NCBI GenBank assembly: GCA_905373325.1
Contig: CAJPTB010000108.1
Span: 1 to 6,653, forward strand
DNA length: 6,653 nt
Reading direction: 5' to 3'
Source: an uncultured Ancrocorticia sp.
GTDB lineage: Bacteria > Actinomycetota > Actinomycetes > Actinomycetales > Actinomycetaceae
Shown: positions 4,316 through 6,653 of the stretch, piece by piece
Layout: each line of letters opens with the position of its first letter
Position numbering within the stretch: the first letter of the stretch is position 1
Notes under the pieces: model-generated
What the model was told of the DNA's origin: nothing
Databases searched by the model: none
The model's input: only the letters and a program-made list of their open reading frames with translations
Program-made: the position numbers and the translations under genes

Positions 4316-5830
4316 AACCTTAGCGCTTGGAGAGTTCTACCTGTGAGCTGACTGTGATTCACTCGTTTGAGAAAAGTAGTATTGATGACGGAATTTCGGC
4401 AATCCAAGCTGATCCATTTCATGAGAGAGGAAGAATCTTGCCCTACGACGATTTACTGAAAATGATCAAGAACTTAAAACGATCCGCCATTGATTCTTAT
4501 ATGTATTGGAACGGATTTGAAGTACACGAAAGTTACTATATTCACACAAATAAGGGTAGTTTCCTTCCTTATCAATCTGACACCAAGGAGCGCGTAACGC
4601 GTCCTGGCGCCGACGGTGAGCACGGAGGCGAGTGGAAATTGGAGGGATCATCTTTGGGAGCGAAGCCAGAGTATAAAGACGTTAACTTCGTTCAGAAGTT
4701 CAGCGACATCCGCTCAAGGATAGACGAGGCAATAAATCCATTCATCAGTTTGCCTGACCCCAATAATTTGGCCGATCCAATTGAGAAGTGCCGACGTACC
4801 TGCAGAGACCTTTCCTGCCAGGCCAGTGCCGAAGGTGCAGTGAGCGGAGGCGGTGACATAGCTGATCAAATTCGTTTGATTCATGGCAACTTGACCTCGA
4901 TGAGCGGTGCGGCGATTGCACAGTTCAAAGCGTCATTTCTCGGGAAGATGGCGACGGTCGTGAGCGGAATGCATGCCGTTGCAACTTTTGTAGGTTCGAC
5001 CTTGGCGGCTGAACAGAAGATCTTACAGGGCGCACGAGATGCCGTTCTCGAAACTGTGCAAAAAAGCACTGAGTCCTTCGAGACTTCTGTGCATTCGAAA
5101 GCTGGGGAAGCCAAGATCATTCTCAACATCGCAAGTTGGGCTTTGCAGGGGTTTACCTTGTTTGTAGAAGGAGGCGGCCCTGTGGGGGTCGGACTTGCGC
5201 TTGCGGATCTTGGCCTCACCGTCGCTACAGATTTGGTTGATGCCAGCAAAGAGGAAACGACCATTGCCGGAGGAGGGTATGATTCAATTATGTCTGGATT
5301 TGAACAGGCTTTGGTAGATATCAACGATCAAATTAAAGCCGGTGAGAAGACAGTAGAGAAGAATATTTCAGACAATCTTGGGAGGATCAGGACGGATACG
5401 AGTTCATATGATCTGACCGTCGACCCTGTGGAATCAAACGAGCAGGTTGTTATCATACAGAAGGATCTGGCCGAAGAAGTTACGAAAGTATACATGCCGC
5501 AGGTGTACAAGGATCTTGTAGCCACCGGGAGCCTTGTACAGGGACTCGTCATGCCAGTTAGACGCAATAAGGCGATAGGCATAGGGGCGAATGGCCCCAT
5601 ATCGGAGTTCTGCGAACTTACTTTTCTGCTATATGAGTTGATAAAAGACTTGTCCTTTGAAGTGGACAACGGAGGGGCGAATCTTCAAGCGGCAATAAAC
5701 GATTTCGCTCAAGCTGACGAGGAAAACAAAGCTGAACTTGATAAGGCTGTTGATGACAGCGCCGGCAAACTGGAGGGAAATCATCCTTATGACCCTTGGA
5801 ACTGAGAAGCTGAGTGCTGGGAAATGGCCG
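4316..5830. other. Low-GC island, probably acquired DNA
   Basis: GC falls abruptly after the methyltransferase gene. Counted 60-base blocks give 42% (4381-4440), 33% (4501-4560), 52% (5101-5160) and 45% (5341-5400). Host blocks give 75% (2761-2820), 77% (3841-3900) and 60% (6061-6120). The segment contains one gene and no recognisable transposase, integrase, tRNA or convincing terminal repeats, so the route of entry is not visible. Boundaries are approximate. Confidence 0.75.
4327..5805 (+). CDS. Predicted helical type VII (ESX) secretion substrate-like protein, function unknown
   Basis: I do not recognise a named family. The 492-residue product (numbered from the TTG at 4327) has no Sec signal peptide. 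Residues 1-125 are mixed, with an aromatic-rich patch SYMYWNGFEVHESYY (57-71). A helix at about 125-140 leads into NPFISLPDPNNL. A Cys cluster follows (155, 159, 164). Residues 178-250 form amphipathic helices joined by SMSG (191-194), resembling a WXG100 helix pair with the Trp replaced by Met. A hydrophobic, glycine-rich stretch spans 263-304. Near the end, a helix contains FAQADEENKAEL (460-471), with F-x-x-x-D like the YxxxD/E export motif. The protein ends in HPYDPWN. No catalytic domain is apparent. The start is uncertain: TTG 4327 lacks a Shine-Dalgarno, and GTG 4354 is an alternative giving 483 residues. Its low GC marks it as foreign to the locus. Confidence 0.8.
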   Translation: MESSTCELTVIHSFEKSSIDDGISAIQADPFHERGRILPYDDLLKMIKNLKRSAIDSYMYWNGFEVHESYYIHTNKGSFLPYQSDTKERVTRPGADGEHGGEWKLEGSSLGAKPEYKDVNFVQKFSDIRSRIDEAINPFISLPDPNNLADPIEKCRRTCRDLSCQASAEGAVSGGGDIADQIRLIHGNLTSMSGAAIAQFKASFLGKMATVVSGMHAVATFVGSTLAAEQKILQGARDAVLETVQKSTESFETSVHSKAGEAKIILNIASWALQGFTLFVEGGGPVGVGLALADLGLTVATDLVDASKEETTIAGGGYDSIMSGFEQALVDINDQIKAGEKTVEKNISDNLGRIRTDTSSYDLTVDPVESNEQVVIIQKDLAEEVTKVYMPQVYKDLVATGSLVQGLVMPVRRNKAIGIGANGPISEFCELTFLLYELIKDLSFEVDNGGANLQAAINDFAQADEENKAELDKAVDDSAGKLEGNHPYDPWN

Positions 5831-5844
5831 CACGAACTCTCATT

Positions 5845-5873
5845 TTGTCAGGGGAACTGGACGCACTCATAGG
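5845..5873 (+). promoter_or_regulatory. Possible promoter for yraN-comM
   Basis: TTGTCA (5845-5850, five of six -35 bases) is followed after 17 bases by CATAGG (5868-5873), a weak -10. It lies in the 170-base gap between the low-GC gene and yraN, roughly 100 bases before the yraN start, and would give the conserved pair its own transcript independent of the inserted gene. Confidence 0.35.
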
Positions 5874-5940
5874 TTCGATGAGCACACTGGCCCACGGACG
5901 GGGATAGCGTAGCCCGTATCCACAGATCGTCTGACAGCTG

Positions 5941-5963
5941 GGCGGCGCACAGCCGCCTTCGGC
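5941..5963 (+). other. Overlapping GC-rich hairpins just upstream of yraN
   Basis: GGCGGC (5941-5946) pairs with GCCGCC (5952-5957) around GCACA. The same right arm can instead form GCCG/CGGC (5952-5955 with 5960-5963). Only two T bases follow, so it is a poor intrinsic terminator. It may be an attenuating or start-site structure, or chance. Confidence 0.25.
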
Positions 5964-5975
5964 AAGACTGGGCCC

Positions 5976-6392
5976 ATGGATACGAGTATGAGCGCGACGG
6001 TGGATTTCGTCGCTCCGGAGATGCCGGAGCTTCTGGGAAACCAGGAACTCGGAAAATGGGGCGAGGAGCTCGCCGCGAGGTACCTTCAGGCATACGGCTA
6101 CGTCGTTTTAGCGCGCAACTGGAGGCGCCGCGCGGGCGAGCTCGACCTCGTCACCGCCTGCCCGCAGAGGAAAGCCGTCGTCGCGGTGGAGGTGAAAACC
6201 CGCAACGCCGAAGTGAGTGTCGGATCGATCGAGGCGATTACCCAGGCAAAGCTGGCCAGGCTGAGGAAGCTCACAGGCATGTGGCTGCAGGAGACCGGGA
6301 CGCGCTGCGAGCGGGTTTGCCTCGACCTCGTGGCGATCACGGTTGAAAACAACGGATCGTGGCTGATTCGGCATCTGCGGGACATCTCATGA
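5976..6392 (+). CDS. yraN: UPF0102 (YraN) family nuclease-fold protein
   Basis: YraN proteins have a restriction-endonuclease-like fold and are linked by gene context to DNA processing; their exact biochemical role is not settled. The 138-residue product shows the family pattern: LGKWGEELAARYL at 25-37, RNWRRRAGELDLV at 47-59, and VEVKTR at 71-76. The putative PD-(D/E)xK residues are Asp57, Glu72 and Lys74, with Glu30 also conserved. The fold begins near residue 22, leaving a short N-terminal tail. The ATG at 5976 is taken as start, although it lacks a clear Shine-Dalgarno; ATG 5988 and ATG 6021 are alternatives that would keep the domain intact. The stop overlaps the comM start by ATGA. Together with comM it forms the usual actinobacterial yraN-comM(-dprA) cluster. 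Confidence 0.93.
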   Translation: MDTSMSATVDFVAPEMPELLGNQELGKWGEELAARYLQAYGYVVLARNWRRRAGELDLVTACPQRKAVVAVEVKTRNAEVSVGSIEAITQAKLARLRKLTGMWLQETGTRCERVCLDLVAITVENNGSWLIRHLRDIS

Positions 6393-6653
6393 GGGTGGGA
6401 ACGGCGCACGCCATGGCCGTCGTCGGAATCGAAGGAAGGCCGGTGCGGATCGAGGCCGTGCTTCTCCACGGCCTTCCCGCAGTCACGATCGTCGGGCTTC
6501 CCGACGCCGCTGTGTCCGAATCTCGCGAACGGATTCGAGCCGCCTTCGCCTCAGCTGGAATCGGCTTCCCTCAAGCGCGCCTGACGATCAACCTTTCGCC
6601 TGCGGACACGCCGAAAAGCGGCACGGCGTTCGACCTCGGCATAGCGGTGGCGA
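6389..6653 (+). CDS. comM: ComM/YifB family Mg-chelatase-like AAA+ ATPase, 3'-partial
   Basis: Only the first 88 residues are present; the frame runs off the right edge. The visible part matches the N-terminal domain of ComM/YifB proteins. It includes AMAVVGIEGRPVRIEA at 8-23, GLPAVTIVGLPDAAVSESRERIRAA at 28-52, and LTINLSPADTPKSGTAFDLGIAVA at 65-88. ComM is a hexameric helicase that promotes branch migration during natural transformation and DNA recombination. The ATG at 6389 overlaps the yraN stop (ATGA), so translation is probably coupled. The P-loop ATPase domain lies beyond the window and cannot be checked. dprA would be expected next, from conserved gene order. Confidence 0.95.
   Translation, partial: MRVGTAHAMAVVGIEGRPVRIEAVLLHGLPAVTIVGLPDAAVSESRERIRAAFASAGIGFPQARLTINLSPADTPKSGTAFDLGIAVA

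Noticed and set aside
4301..4351. Small ORF of 16 codons (TTG 4301 to TGA 4351) after an AAAGGAG motif
   Set aside because: The spacing from GGAG to TTG is 11 bases, the peptide has no distinctive feature, and one short frame is expected by chance; kept only as part of the start-site question for the next gene.
3544..4422. Minus-strand frame of 292 codons opposite the methyltransferase gene
   Set aside because: The + strand frame has clear SAM-binding motifs; the reverse frame is low-complexity and spans the GC junction without any feature.
4346..5813. AGCTGA-containing short match at both ends of the low-GC island as a target-site duplication
   Set aside because: Only six contiguous bases match and the extended match is imperfect, which is expected by chance; no transposase or inverted ends accompany it.
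1..6653. CRISPR array, tRNA or rRNA genes
   Set aside because: I saw no regularly spaced repeats, no cloverleaf-like segment with a T-loop GTTCGA motif in context, and no rRNA-like sequence.

Overview
The window looks like a piece of a high-GC Gram-positive (Actinomycetota) chromosome. Three things point there. The gene order is rplS - lepB - rnhB - DUF2469 - yraN - comM, which is the conserved order downstream of trmD in that phylum. A DUF2469 protein is present, a family essentially restricted to actinobacteria. Host genes are about 60-77% GC in the 60-base blocks I counted. I cannot name a genus; an Actinomycetaceae-like host is only a guess. All genes lie on the + strand.

Region 1 (1-1188). 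A GNAT acetyltransferase domain is open at the left edge and has no start codon in its first 90 bases. It may be the C-terminal half of a longer protein, possibly a TrmD fusion, because trmD normally sits here. A probable promoter and a 130-base structured leader follow, then rplS (ribosomal protein L19) and a strong intrinsic terminator.

Region 2 (1189-3465). A 305-base intergenic leader precedes three tightly coupled genes: lepB (signal peptidase I), rnhB (ribonuclease HII) and a DUF2469 gene, joined by GTGA and ATGA stop/start overlaps. LepB has a long acidic cytoplasmic tail with a tandem repeat. RNase HII has a long basic N-terminal tail.

Region 3 (3466-4284). An intergenic spacer carries an imperfect tandem direct repeat. 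It is followed by a class I SAM-dependent methyltransferase gene that probably starts at TTG.

Region 4 (about 4285-5830). A sharp drop in GC (33-52% in counted blocks) coincides with one 480-490-residue gene. It encodes a helical protein without a Sec signal peptide. It has a degenerate WXG100-like helical segment, a glycine-rich hydrophobic segment and a C-terminal helix with an F-x-x-x-D motif like the YxxxD/E export signal of type VII (ESX) secretion substrates. It is the most unusual content here and is probably an acquired type VII substrate-like gene in an otherwise conserved housekeeping locus.

Region 5 (5831-6653). A possible promoter leads to yraN (nuclease-fold UPF0102), coupled by an ATGA overlap to comM/yifB, which runs off the right edge. 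The conserved genes serve ribosome assembly, protein export, RNA-DNA hybrid removal and competence or DNA processing. The methyltransferase and the low-GC gene look accessory.
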